Assembly: GCA_012839705.1 (NCBI GenBank)
Contig: DUMT01000064.1
Span: 1-33,540, forward strand
Source of the DNA: Clostridiales bacterium
GTDB lineage: Bacteria; Bacillota; Clostridia; Oscillospirales; Acutalibacteraceae
Direction of reading: 5' to 3'
Length of the DNA stretch: 33,540 bases
The position numbers were made by a program, and so were the translations under genes. The notes below the pieces were generated by a model. The model was not told the origin of the DNA. It saw only the letters and a list, made by a program, of their open reading frames with translations, and did no database searches. Below, piece after piece: positions 22,076 through 30,118 of the stretch. How positions within the stretch are numbered: position 1 is the first letter of the stretch; each line of letters starts with the position of its first letter.

Positions 22076-24208
22076 ATGAGTATAAAGATTGCACTGGCGG
22101 GCAACCCCAACAGCGGTAAAACAACCCTGTTCAACCACTTAACCGGCAGCAGCCAGTATGTGGGCAACTGGCCGGGGGTTACAGTGGAGAAAAAGGAAGG
22201 CAGGCTGCATAGCTTTGACAATGCCGTAATATCAGACCTGCCGGGGATATATTCCCTGTCGCCCTATTCCCTTGAAGAGGTTGTAACACGGGATTACCTG
22301 TTAAATGGCCGCCCCGATGTCATCCTGAACATAGTGGATGCCTCAAACCTTGAGCGGAACCTGTATCTCACCACCCAGCTTATGGAAACCGGAATCCCAA
22401 TGGTTATAGCCCTCAATATGATGGACGTGGTTGAAAAAAAAGGCGACCACCTTGATATCGAAACCCTTTCCGCGTATTTAGGCTGCCCGGTGATTGCCAC
22501 TTCGGCAGTAAAGGGGAAGGGGGCCGGCGAAGCAGCAAAATGCGCTTTGAAACAGTCGAAATTCAGACCGCCCACCCCAATAAAGTTCAGCCCAGCATTG
22601 GAAGAGGCATTAAGCGAAATCCAAAGCCTTGCCTTAAAATACATTAAGGACCAAAGGCTTCTCAGATGGTATGCCATAAAACTTTTTGAGCGGGATAAAA
22701 ACGTACAAAATCAACTCAGGTTGCCGGAACAGATAAAAGCAATGATTGAACACATCATTAAAATTTGCGAAGCCGTGATGGGCGACAGCAGCGAAAGCAT
22801 TGTCATTGGTGAAAGATACGCATATATTGAAAAGGTAGTGAATAAATCCCTGCGGAAAAACCCGCGCCATTCCTCCCTTACAGGGAAAATTGACAAAATC
22901 GCCACCAACCGCTTTTTAGCCTTTCCGGTTTTCGCGGCGGTTATTTTCACCGTGTATTTTATTTCGGTAAGCACGGTTGGTACATACCTTACCGACTGGA
23001 CCACAGACATATTTTTCGGAAAATGGGTGTCGGGAGCCGCTAAAACTATTCTTGAAAATACAGGTGCTGCCCAGTGGCTTGTAAACCTTATCACCGAAGG
23101 GATAATAGGCGGTGTCGGGGCTGTGCTGGGGTTCGTGCCGCAAATGGCGCTGTTGTTTTTGCTCCTCTCCTTTCTGGAGGACTGCGGTTACATGGCACGG
23201 GTGGCATTCATCATGGACAGGGTTTTCAGGTCTTTCGGGCTGTCGGGCAAATCCTTTATACCAATTCTTGTGGCCTCGGGCTGCGGAGTTCCCGGCATTA
23301 TGGCAAGCCGTACTATAGAGGACGAAAATAAGCGAAAAATGACCATTATGGTTACCACATTCATTCCCTGTGGAGCAAAACTGCCCCTTATCGCCCTGAT
23401 ATCGGGGGCTGTTTTCCCCGAGGGCTCCTGGTGGGTTGCGCCGTCAATATACTTTTTGGGGATTCTGATGATATTCCTGTCGGCACTGATTCTGTCAAAA
23501 ACCAGGCTGTTTAAAGGGGATGCTACTCCCTTTGTGATAGAACTGCCGGATTACCACCTACCTTCACCAAAGGTATTATTCTTGCAGGCGTGGAAAAGAA
23601 TCAGGGCATTTATAGTAAAAGCCGGGACTGTAATATTCATCGCCAGCGGCGTTATATGGTTTTTGGGAAATTTCAGCTTTAACCTTGATTTAAGCCGGGA
23701 AAACAGCATATTATCCCATTTCGGGCACATCTTAAGCCCGCTCTTTTCGCCCCTGGGCTTCGGGGACTGGAGAGCCGCTGTTTCGGCAGTGGCAGGCCTT
23801 GCCGCCAAGGAAAACATCGTCAGCACCCTCAACATACTTTTAAACGCGGAAGATGCCGGTGCTGAGTTTGCCGAGGCTGTTTCGAAGGTTTTCAACCCCG
23901 TTAGCGGGTATTCCTACGCTGTTTTTAATATCCTATGTGCCCCCTGTGTCGCCGCAATAGGGGCGATACACAGGGAAATGGGAAGTTTAAAGTGGACTTT
24001 AATCGCTACAGGGTACCAGACCCTTCTGGCATATTCGGTATCCTTTGTGATATACCAGATAGGGCGGGTGGTTGTTTTAGGCGCCACATTCAACATTTTC
24101 ACATTTCTTGCAATTGCAGTGGCTTTGCTGATTTTGTGGCTCATAATCAAACCTGCTGAAAATCAGACCCCAGCGCATATAAAAAGGCCGGCTAAAAATG
24201 CTTCGTAA
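22076..24208 (+). CDS. feoB: Ferrous iron transporter FeoB
   Basis: The 710-residue protein has an N-terminal G domain: G1 GNPNSGKTT (9-17), GNWPGVTVEKKEG (switch I), G3 DLPGIYSLSPYSLEE, G4 NMMD and G5 TSAVKG. A helical GDI-like spacer follows (about 165-260), then a membrane domain with Gly-rich gate segments FIPILVASGCGVPGIMASR and LPLIALISGAVFPEGSW, and C-terminal helices with LAAKENIVSTL. It imports Fe(II) driven by nucleotide hydrolysis. The track begins with GTG at 22019; I choose ATG 22076 because the conserved MSIKIALAGNP starts there and GGAAGGT lies upstream. No feoA or feoC is in the window, so it stands alone. The best upstream -10 (TATAAT, 22010-22015) lacks a clear -35. Iron import fits the many Fe-S proteins encoded around it. 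Confidence 0.96.
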   Translation: MSIKIALAGNPNSGKTTLFNHLTGSSQYVGNWPGVTVEKKEGRLHSFDNAVISDLPGIYSLSPYSLEEVVTRDYLLNGRPDVILNIVDASNLERNLYLTTQLMETGIPMVIALNMMDVVEKKGDHLDIETLSAYLGCPVIATSAVKGKGAGEAAKCALKQSKFRPPTPIKFSPALEEALSEIQSLALKYIKDQRLLRWYAIKLFERDKNVQNQLRLPEQIKAMIEHIIKICEAVMGDSSESIVIGERYAYIEKVVNKSLRKNPRHSSLTGKIDKIATNRFLAFPVFAAVIFTVYFISVSTVGTYLTDWTTDIFFGKWVSGAAKTILENTGAAQWLVNLITEGIIGGVGAVLGFVPQMALLFLLLSFLEDCGYMARVAFIMDRVFRSFGLSGKSFIPILVASGCGVPGIMASRTIEDENKRKMTIMVTTFIPCGAKLPLIALISGAVFPEGSWWVAPSIYFLGILMIFLSALILSKTRLFKGDATPFVIELPDYHLPSPKVLFLQAWKRIRAFIVKAGTVIFIASGVIWFLGNFSFNLDLSRENSILSHFGHILSPLFSPLGFGDWRAAVSAVAGLAAKENIVSTLNILLNAEDAGAEFAEAVSKVFNPVSGYSYAVFNILCAPCVAAIGAIHREMGSLKWTLIATGYQTLLAYSVSFVIYQIGRVVVLGATFNIFTFLAIAVALLILWLIIKPAENQTPAHIKRPAKNAS

Positions 24209-24220
24209 ACTCGCATTTTT
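24194..24220 (+). terminator. feoB terminator, stop codon in the loop
   Basis: AAAAATGC (24194-24201) and GCATTTTT (24213-24220) form an 8-bp stem ending in T5. The feoB stop codon TAA at 24206-24208 is inside the 11-base loop. Confidence 0.65.
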
Positions 24221-24312
24221 AAAAAAGCCGCAGCTTTCGCTGCAAAAAAGCCGCAGCTTTCGCTGCAAAAAAGCCGCAGCTTTCGCTGCAAAAAAGCCGC
24301 AGCTTTCGCTGC
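24221..24312. repeat. Perfect 4 x 23-bp tandem repeat
   Basis: Four identical copies of AAAAAAGCCGCAGC + TTTCGCTGC with no substitutions, directly after feoB. Each copy holds a small hairpin GCAGC-TTTC-GCTGC. Only the last copy is followed by GGCTTT, which completes an 11-bp hairpin. Gap 24209-24597 (389 bp) otherwise has no convincing gene; a 33-codon ORF at 24356-24457 has no ribosome site. Confidence 0.97.
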
Positions 24313-24318
24313 GGCTTT
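24293..24318. terminator. Hairpin completing the repeat array
   Basis: AAAGCCGCAGC-TTTC-GCTGCGGCTTT: 11-bp perfect stem and 4-base loop, preceded by A-run and followed by only three Ts. A terminator-like element, perhaps the original one from which the tandem copies arose. Confidence 0.6.
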
Positions 24319-24557
24319 GGAAAGAAACAATCCTCAACCCCCTTATCATTACAGCATGATAATTCTGCGGAATGCGGTTAGCGGAACCGAAAGCGAAAAC
24401 GAGATTCTGAAGGTGTACGTCCTGATCATGCTGATAGGAACAACATTCAAATGCTGAGCAACCCCACCTTCCGCCTTTAATTTTGATTAAATTGTTTTTT
24501 TAATTGCGGCCGCAATATTCACAATACATATTTATGCGCTGTGGGTTTGATAAATAC

Positions 24558-24592
24558 TAAACCGCTGCCAGCTTTTTGCTGGCAGCGGTTTA
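24558..24592 (-). terminator. Hairpin after the sugar isomerase-like gene
   Basis: TAAACCGCTGCCAGC-TTTTT-GCTGGCAGCGGTTTA: 15-bp perfect stem, 5-base loop, six bases beyond the stop codon. The T-run after it on the minus strand is broken, but its position suggests termination. Confidence 0.7.
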
Positions 24593-24597
24593 ATTCT

Positions 24598-25428
24598 TTA
24601 AAGTATTGACTTAAGATAATCTATACCCATTTTCATGCATTCCATCGGGGTTTTGCCCATACTCGGGTTATCCTGTTCGATGACAAACCACTGGGTACCC
24701 GCCTCGACGGCAGCTTTGACAATCGCAGGCACATCCTGAACTCCATAGCCTAAGGGCCGAAGCTCGAATTTTTCGGTATCGGATTCATCCTGGGGCTCAT
24801 TATCAGTTCCAATCAAATCATAGAGCCTGGCAGGCTTTTTGCCCGGCATAACGAAATCTTTCAAATGCACAACAGGTGCCCGTCCGGAGTATTTCCTTAC
24901 ATAATTTGCAGGGTTTTCTCCGCCCACATTTACCCAGCAGGTATCAAGCTGAGTCTGGAGCAGGTCCGCAGGGATATCCCTGTAAAGTATATCCAGTATG
25001 TACTCCCCATCCACCTTTTCAAACTCAAAATCATGGTTGTGGTACAGCAGCGTCATGCCCTGCTTTTTAGCTTCTTCGCCAATTGCCTTGAAATCCTCCA
25101 CCGTCTGGCTATACAGGGGCCTGCCCGGGCGCCGCTCCTCCGCAAGCCAGGGTATTGCAATGTAACGGCAGCCAATTGCCTTGTAATCGCTTATAACCTT
25201 TGGAATATCAGCCAGAATTTCATTCAAAGCCACATGGGCGCTGATGGCAACAATCCCGATTTCATCAAGCATTGCTTTTACATCCGACGGGGAATTTCCA
25301 AAAAGCCCGGCAAACTCCACTCCGTCATAGCCCATTTCCTTAACTTTTTTTAACGTCCCTTTAAAATCTTTTTCCATTTCATCCCTTATTGAATATAGTT
25401 GAATCGCAATTGGCAGCTTCTTATCCAT
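24598..25428 (-). CDS. Sugar phosphate isomerase/epimerase (AP endonuclease 2 TIM-barrel family)
   Basis: A 276-residue xylose-isomerase-like TIM barrel. Visible marks are IAIQLYSIRDEM (strand 1), MGYDGVEFAGLFG, ISAHVALNE, the metal-site stretch LLYHNHDFEFE (about 148-158), QLDTCWVNVGG (about 182-192), VVHLKDF and the late FVIEQDN with a ligand Glu. These metal-dependent barrels isomerise, epimerise or dehydrate sugars and inositols; this sequence is in the broad group called sugar phosphate isomerase/epimerase, where substrates are rarely known. The track's start at 25506 adds 26 unsupported residues; ATG 25428 follows GAAGGGTGAAC closely and gives MDKKLPIAIQLYS. It is monocistronic with its own promoter and no sugar transport or kinase gene nearby. 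Confidence 0.88.
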   Translation of the reverse strand: MDKKLPIAIQLYSIRDEMEKDFKGTLKKVKEMGYDGVEFAGLFGNSPSDVKAMLDEIGIVAISAHVALNEILADIPKVISDYKAIGCRYIAIPWLAEERRPGRPLYSQTVEDFKAIGEEAKKQGMTLLYHNHDFEFEKVDGEYILDILYRDIPADLLQTQLDTCWVNVGGENPANYVRKYSGRAPVVHLKDFVMPGKKPARLYDLIGTDNEPQDESDTEKFELRPLGYGVQDVPAIVKAAVEAGTQWFVIEQDNPSMGKTPMECMKMGIDYLKSIL

Positions 25429-25465
25429 AATGTTCACCCTTCCATTTATATTTAACTTTAAGCTT

Positions 25466-25494
25466 AGTATAAACTTGAAATTATGCCAATTCAA
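25466..25494 (-). promoter_or_regulatory. Promoter of the isomerase-like gene
   Basis: Minus strand TTGAAT (25494-25489), 17 bases, TATACT (25471-25466), about 40 nt before ATG 25428. It also argues that the track's longer start at 25506 would lie upstream of the transcript. Confidence 0.6.
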
Positions 25495-25536
25495 TAAACT
25501 AATCATAAATCTTTTTCAACTATCTTTATAAATACA

Positions 25537-25584
25537 AAAAAGAGGCGGTAAAACCGCATCTAATGCGATTTTACCGCCTCTTTT
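25537..25584 (-). terminator. Terminator of the hydrogenase operon
   Basis: AAAAGAGGCGGTAAAA and TTTTACCGCCTCTTTT form a 16-bp perfect stem, with a smaller CGCAT/ATGCG pairing in the loop. It lies 14 bp after the hydA stop codon. Confidence 0.9.
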
Positions 25585-25597
25585 ATTTTATCCAGCC

Positions 25598-27343
25598 TTA
25601 TTTGTATTTCGGACGGGCTGTATATTTGGTATGGAGGATTTCGTGGGCTTTATGGCTGCCATATTCGCCGAAGAACTCCTCATAAATAGCCTTTACAGCC
25701 GGGGATTTGTGGGATTTACGGATTGCCATGGATGCATCCTGGTCATAGAGGGCTTTTGAGCGCAGAGCCTTAATATCGGTGAAGTTGCGCACCGATGCAG
25801 GCTGCAGCGGCTGTCCGCCGCCGTTGATACATCCGCCCGGGCATCCCATAATCTCAACAAAGTGCCAGTCAGCGGTGCCATCCTTAATGCGGCTCATGAC
25901 ATAATTGGCGTTTTCGGCGCCGCTTGCCACGGCAACCTTGACTTCCATGCCGGCGATATTGTAAACAGCTTCCTTAAGGCCAGCGGTACCCCTGACTTCC
26001 TTGAACTCGATAGCATCGTTGTCCTTGCCTGTCAGCAGGTCGTTGGCAGTACGCAGCGCAGCCTCCATAACGCCGCCGGTGGCGCCGAAGATAACGGCTG
26101 CACCGGTGTCGTCGGACAGCGGGTTGTCGAAATCCTCGTCAGGAAGGTTTACAAAATCAATTCCTGCCATCTTAATCATGCGGGCAAGCTCGCGGGTTGT
26201 GATTGCAATATCAACATCAGGAACACCTGCGGCGCTCTCGTGCTCGCGGCCAATCTCAAACTTCTTGGCGGTGCAGGGCATAACGGATACGCTGACGATA
26301 TCTTTCGGGTCGATATTGTTCTTCTTTGCGTAGTATGTCTTAATGATAGCGCCCATCATCTGCTGGGGAGATTTGCAGGTGGAAAGGTTGTCGAGCAGTT
26401 CGGGATAATACAGCTCTGCAAACTTGACCCATCCCGGTGAGCAGGATGTAATCATTGGCAGAACACCGTTGTTCTTAACCCTCTCGATAAACTCGGTGGC
26501 TTCCTCAACAATGGTCATATCAGCGCTGAAATTGGTATCAAACACCTTGTCGAAGCCTAAGCGGCGGAGGGCTGCCGCCATTTTGCCCTCAACATTTGTG
26601 CCGATGGGCATGCCGAAACATTCGCCCAAAGTAACACGAATTGAGGGAGCAGCCTGGACAACCACATGTTTTGTGGGATCCGCCAGGGCTTCCCAAACCT
26701 TGTCGGTATCGTCCTTCTCAACAAGGGCAGCGGTGGGGCAAACCACGGTGCACTGGCCGCAGGATATACAGGGAACCTCATCAAGGGGCTTTTCAAAGGG
26801 GGTTCCGATATGGGTGTGAATACCGCGGTCGTTTGCGCCGATTACCGATACATACTGCTGATTGCAGACCGCAACGCAGCGGCGGCAGAGGATACATTTA
26901 TTGTTGTCACGGACAAGGTGGGGTGCTGACTCGTCAATTTCATATTTGGGAGTGTAGCCCTCAAACCTGCCGGTGTATTCAACGCCCAAATCGTGGCAGA
27001 GCTTCTGCAGCTCGCAATCCTGGGAACGGACACAGGACAGGCACCTCTTGTCGTGCATTGAAAGAATCAGCTCAAGGGTGGTTTTGCGCGCCTTCTGGAT
27101 AGCCGGTGTATTGGTCCTGACCTCCATGCCTTCCGCTACGGGGAAAACGCAGGCGGCAACCAGCCCCCTGGCGCCGGTAGCCTCAACAACGCAGATACGG
27201 CAGGCGCCGATTTCGTTTATCTCTTTAAGATAGCACAGCGTGGGGATTTCCACGCCGGCAGCACGGGCGGCTTCAAGTATTGTACTACCTTTGGGCACGC
27301 TGACTGCGATTCCGTTAATTTTGACGTTTACCATATTTTCCAT
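25598..27343 (-). CDS. hydA: [FeFe] hydrogenase catalytic subunit HydA, NADH-linked/bifurcating type
   Basis: This 581-residue enzyme reversibly reduces protons to H2. Domains in order: [2Fe-2S] plant-ferredoxin-like (C37, C48, C51, C65), His-ligated [4Fe-4S] (H97, C101, C104, C110), two [4Fe-4S] clusters (C150/153/156/160 and C192/195/198/202), then the H-cluster domain with TSCSPGW (299-305), MPCTAKKFE (355-363) and EIMGCPGGCINGGGQP (497-512). The first H-domain motif has Ser where TSCCPxW has its second Cys. Placement after hydC and hydB points to the complex that couples NADH and reduced ferredoxin to H2; whether this one truly bifurcates is not shown. Maturases HydEFG are not in the window. 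ATG 27343 follows AAAGGAG at 12 bases, 20 bp after hydB. Confidence 0.97.
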   Translation of the reverse strand: MENMVNVKINGIAVSVPKGSTILEAARAAGVEIPTLCYLKEINEIGACRICVVEATGARGLVAACVFPVAEGMEVRTNTPAIQKARKTTLELILSMHDKRCLSCVRSQDCELQKLCHDLGVEYTGRFEGYTPKYEIDESAPHLVRDNNKCILCRRCVAVCNQQYVSVIGANDRGIHTHIGTPFEKPLDEVPCISCGQCTVVCPTAALVEKDDTDKVWEALADPTKHVVVQAAPSIRVTLGECFGMPIGTNVEGKMAAALRRLGFDKVFDTNFSADMTIVEEATEFIERVKNNGVLPMITSCSPGWVKFAELYYPELLDNLSTCKSPQQMMGAIIKTYYAKKNNIDPKDIVSVSVMPCTAKKFEIGREHESAAGVPDVDIAITTRELARMIKMAGIDFVNLPDEDFDNPLSDDTGAAVIFGATGGVMEAALRTANDLLTGKDNDAIEFKEVRGTAGLKEAVYNIAGMEVKVAVASGAENANYVMSRIKDGTADWHFVEIMGCPGGCINGGGQPLQPASVRNFTDIKALRSKALYDQDASMAIRKSHKSPAVKAIYEEFFGEYGSHKAHEILHTKYTARPKYK

Positions 27344-27363
27344 AATCTCAGCGTACTCCTTTC

Positions 27364-29151
27364 TTATCTGATGACAATAGCGTCGAATTTACATTTCTCT
27401 ATGCAGGCGCCGCATTTCAGGCATGCTGACTTGTCGATGACATGCGGCTGTTTGACTTCGCCCGAAATTGCGTTTGCCGGGCAGACGCGCTTGCAGGCGG
27501 TGCAGCCCCTGCACTTGTCGGCAACAATCTCATAGCTCAGCATGGACTTGCAAACCCTTGCCGGGCACTTCTTATCCCTAACGTGGGCGATATACTCGTC
27601 ACGGAAGAAGCGAAGTGTAGACAGGACAGGGTTAGGTGCGGTCTGTCCCAAACCGCAAAGGGAATTTGCCTTGATGTAATGGCACAAATCCTCAAGCTCG
27701 TCAATATCCTCCATGGTGCCGTTGCCGCTGGTGATTTTCTCAAGCTTTTCGAGAAGCCTCTTTGTACCGATACGGCAGGGCGTGCACTTGCCGCAGGACT
27801 CGTCAACGGTGAATTCAAGGAAGAACTTGGCTATGTCAACCATACAGGTGTCTTCGTCCATTACGATAAGACCGCCGGAACCCATCATGCAGCCGATTTC
27901 GGTCAGGTTGTCGTAATCAATCGGTGTATCGATAAGGTCAGCCGGGATACATCCGCCGGAGGGGCCGCCGGTCTGGGCAGCCTTGAACTTCTTGCCGTTG
28001 GGTATGCCGCCGCCGATTTCCTCGATAATCTCCCGCAGTGTTGTGCCCATGGGGATTTCAACAAGGCCGGTGTGCTTGATTTTTCCGCCCAGGGCGAAAA
28101 CCTTGGTTCCCTTGGAGCGCTCGGTGCCCATGGATGCAAACCATTCCGGGCCGTTGAGAATAATCGGCGGGATGTTTGCCAGGGTTTCAACGTTGTTTTC
28201 AACCGTCGGGCAGCCAAACAGGCCCTTTACAGCCGGATAAGGCGGACGGGGGCGGGGCTCTCCGCGGTTACCTTCGATAGAAGTCATCAAAGCGGTTTCC
28301 TCGCCGCAGACAAAGGCGCCGGCGCCAAGGCGGATTTCAACGTCGAAATCAAAACCGGAGCCAAAGAGATTTTTGCCAAGCAGGCCATATTCACGGGCCT
28401 GGTCGATAGCAATCTGAAGGCGCTTTACAGCAATGGGGTACTCAGCGCGGACATAAACATAGCCCTTGGTAGCCCCTACCGCGTAACCGGCAATAGCCAT
28501 GGCTTCGATAACGGTGTGGGGGTCGCCTTCAAGAACCGAGCGGTCCATAAATGCGCCCGGGTCCCCTTCGTCGGCGTTGCAGACGATGTATTTCTGGGGA
28601 GCCTTGTTGGGAGCGGTAAGCGCCCATTTGCGCCCTGTGGGGAACCCGCCGCCTCCGCGGCCGCGGAGCCCGGAATCGGTTACAATCTGGATTACCTGCT
28701 CTGGGGTATATTCGGTAAGGCATTTTGCCAATGCCTGATAACCGTCCATTGCGATATATTCTTCTATGTTTTCGGGGTTAATCACGCCGCAGTTGCGGAG
28801 TGCCACGCGAACCTGCTTTTTATAAAAGTCGGTTTCATTGAGGGATTTGATCTGATCCTCGTCAACTGTTTCCTGATACAGCAAGCGTGTAACAATCCTT
28901 CCCTTGAGAAGATGCTCGGAGACGATTTCGGGAATATCTTCGGGCTTTACAGAAGAGTAAAAGCTTCCCTCGGGATAAACAATCATGATGGGGCCCAAAG
29001 CGCAAAGGCCGAAACAGCCAGTGGTGACCACTTTAACTTCATCAGCCAGGCCCTGTTTTTCCAGTTCCTTGTTCAGTGTTTCTACTATCAAAGCGCTGTT
29101 TGATGAGGTACATCCTGTACCGCCACAAACCAGTACATGAGAACGAGCCAT
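27364..29151 (-). CDS. hydB: NADH-binding flavoprotein subunit HydB (NuoF-like)
   Basis: This 595-residue subunit takes electrons from NADH. An N-terminal thioredoxin-like [2Fe-2S] domain has C9, C14, C46 and C50. The NuoF core follows with the FMN/NADH Gly-rich loop GLRGRGGGGFPTGRKW, NADEGDPGAFMDR, GAGAYICGEE-like GAGAFVCGEETAL, and the [4Fe-4S] motif SCGKCTPCRIG. The C-terminus adds two [4Fe-4S] clusters: CRGCTACKRVCP and CLKCGACIEKC. This fused layout is that of HydB in trimeric NADH-linked [FeFe] hydrogenases and in NAD-dependent formate dehydrogenase complexes. ATG at 29151 follows AAGGAGGTTTAATCG. It is 13 bp after the small [2Fe-2S] gene. Confidence 0.96.
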   Translation of the reverse strand: MARSHVLVCGGTGCTSSNSALIVETLNKELEKQGLADEVKVVTTGCFGLCALGPIMIVYPEGSFYSSVKPEDIPEIVSEHLLKGRIVTRLLYQETVDEDQIKSLNETDFYKKQVRVALRNCGVINPENIEEYIAMDGYQALAKCLTEYTPEQVIQIVTDSGLRGRGGGGFPTGRKWALTAPNKAPQKYIVCNADEGDPGAFMDRSVLEGDPHTVIEAMAIAGYAVGATKGYVYVRAEYPIAVKRLQIAIDQAREYGLLGKNLFGSGFDFDVEIRLGAGAFVCGEETALMTSIEGNRGEPRPRPPYPAVKGLFGCPTVENNVETLANIPPIILNGPEWFASMGTERSKGTKVFALGGKIKHTGLVEIPMGTTLREIIEEIGGGIPNGKKFKAAQTGGPSGGCIPADLIDTPIDYDNLTEIGCMMGSGGLIVMDEDTCMVDIAKFFLEFTVDESCGKCTPCRIGTKRLLEKLEKITSGNGTMEDIDELEDLCHYIKANSLCGLGQTAPNPVLSTLRFFRDEYIAHVRDKKCPARVCKSMLSYEIVADKCRGCTACKRVCPANAISGEVKQPHVIDKSACLKCGACIEKCKFDAIVIR

Positions 29152-29164
29152 CGATTAAACCTCC

Positions 29165-29536
29165 TTATTTCATCACGCTGCCGATGGTGTATTCCATCAC
29201 CGGATTGCCGTTTACAAGATGGTCCGCAACAATACGCGGCACCTTTTCAGGGGTAACCTTTGCGTATGTTACCTTATCCTTGCCCGGCACAAAAACCTCA
29301 ACGATAGGCTCAAACTGGCACATGCCTATGCATCCGGTCTGTGTCACCACCACATTCTCAAGACGGCGTTTTTCAATTTCCTGCACAAATGCGTTGAGGA
29401 CCGGCCTTGCCCCGGCGGAGATACCGCAGGTAGCCATTCCTATAACAACACGGATAGCTTCACTGTTGTCCTTGCGCATTTGCATCTGCATACGGGCTTT
29501 ATCCCTAATGGCTTGCAACTCTGCCAATGATTTCAC
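29165..29536 (-). CDS. Small thioredoxin-like [2Fe-2S] protein of the hydrogenase operon
   Basis: This 123-residue protein resembles the ferredoxin-like N-terminal domain of HydB: VVIGMATCGISAGARPVL, then VVVTQTGCIGMCQFEPIVEVF and a C-terminal KVTPEKVPRIVADHLVNG matching the hydB equivalent. Only three cysteines exist (37, 69, 73); the usual family has four, the second of the first pair being replaced (CGIS). It may hold a cluster with an unusual or external fourth ligand, or none. Homologues sit at this place in clostridial hydrogenase operons, where the gene is sometimes called hydD-like; its function is unknown. GTG start at 29536 has AGGAGGTT eight bases upstream. Confidence 0.8.
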   Translation of the reverse strand: MKSLAELQAIRDKARMQMQMRKDNSEAIRVVIGMATCGISAGARPVLNAFVQEIEKRRLENVVVTQTGCIGMCQFEPIVEVFVPGKDKVTYAKVTPEKVPRIVADHLVNGNPVMEYTIGSVMK

Positions 29537-29554
29537 GACGCTAACCTCCTAATT

Positions 29555-30115
29555 TCAAATTGTTTGGTCCGTTTCACCGGACAAAAGCTCTGACTGTTCA
29601 TTAAAGTAGCCGGCTATCCAGGACATCACATCCGGGTTATCCAGGGGGACATCCCCTAAAATCCGGCGAAGCTCCGAAGTGTCTATCGAAAAGCTCCTTC
29701 CGTCCAGCGACTGCATGTAGCAAAAATCAAGGTTTGGGTTAAGCCTGATTAAAGCCGTAAGTGTCCCGCAGACATCCCCCAAAGGAAGGCGGTTCACATG
29801 GGAGCGGACAAACCGGGCTGAAACTCTGGTGCCTTTTCCCGGCTCGGAACTGATTTCAAGGCTTCCGCCAGACTGCTCGGCTGCAAGGCGGAACAGGGGA
29901 ATCCCCATCCCGACACGGCGGGTAGTGCGGGTTGTGTAAAAGGGGTCGGAAACCCGCTTTAACTGTTCTTCTGTCATGCCGCAGCCGTTATCTGAAATTT
30001 CAATGGCGAGGGTATCGGCAGCTGTGTCCTCATCCACAGAAATTTCAATCCTTGAAGCGCCGGCCGATATCGAGTTTTGGACAATGTCCAGGATATACAG
30101 CGAAAGTTCCTGCAT
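29555..30115 (-). CDS. GHKL-fold ATP-binding protein of the hydrogenase operon
   Basis: A 186-residue protein made of a histidine-kinase-like ATPase domain. The N-box is DIVQNSISAGA (10-20), G1 DNGCGM (42-47), then PFYTTR, G2 GMGIPLFRLAAEQSGG (69-84) and GKGTRVSARF. After the ATPase domain are about 70 residues without recognised motif. There is no His-phosphotransfer helix, sensor or receiver, so it is not a normal sensor kinase; anti-sigma RsbW/SpoIIAB-type kinases share this minimal fold. Its gene is between hydC (3-bp gap) and the small [2Fe-2S] gene and is almost surely cotranslated with them. Regulation, assembly or phosphorylation of the hydrogenase are all only guesses. Confidence 0.85.
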   Translation of the reverse strand: MQELSLYILDIVQNSISAGASRIEISVDEDTAADTLAIEISDNGCGMTEEQLKRVSDPFYTTRTTRRVGMGIPLFRLAAEQSGGSLEISSEPGKGTRVSARFVRSHVNRLPLGDVCGTLTALIRLNPNLDFCYMQSLDGRSFSIDTSELRRILGDVPLDNPDVMSWIAGYFNEQSELLSGETDQTI

Positions 30116-30118
30116 AGC

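Noticed and set aside
21816-22124. ORFs across the tRNA-Leu gene (both strands)
   Set aside because: They translate the tRNA and its flanks; the cloverleaf is complete.
24221-24312. CRISPR array
   Set aside because: The units are directly abutting with no spacers and no cas genes are nearby; it is a plain tandem repeat.
24077-24349. 90-aa minus ORF with repeated SESCGFF/KAAAFLQ-like segments
   Set aside because: It is a read-through of the 23-bp tandem repeat in shifting frames and overlaps feoB; no start signal.
24356-24457. 33-codon plus ORF ending TTFKC in the gap after feoB
   Set aside because: No Shine-Dalgarno, no promoter and no recognisable sequence; probably chance.
27442-29103. 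553-codon ORF on the plus strand, opposite hydB
   Set aside because: It is the complement of a highly conserved hydB reading frame, has no ribosome site or family likeness, and arises from the codon bias of hydB.
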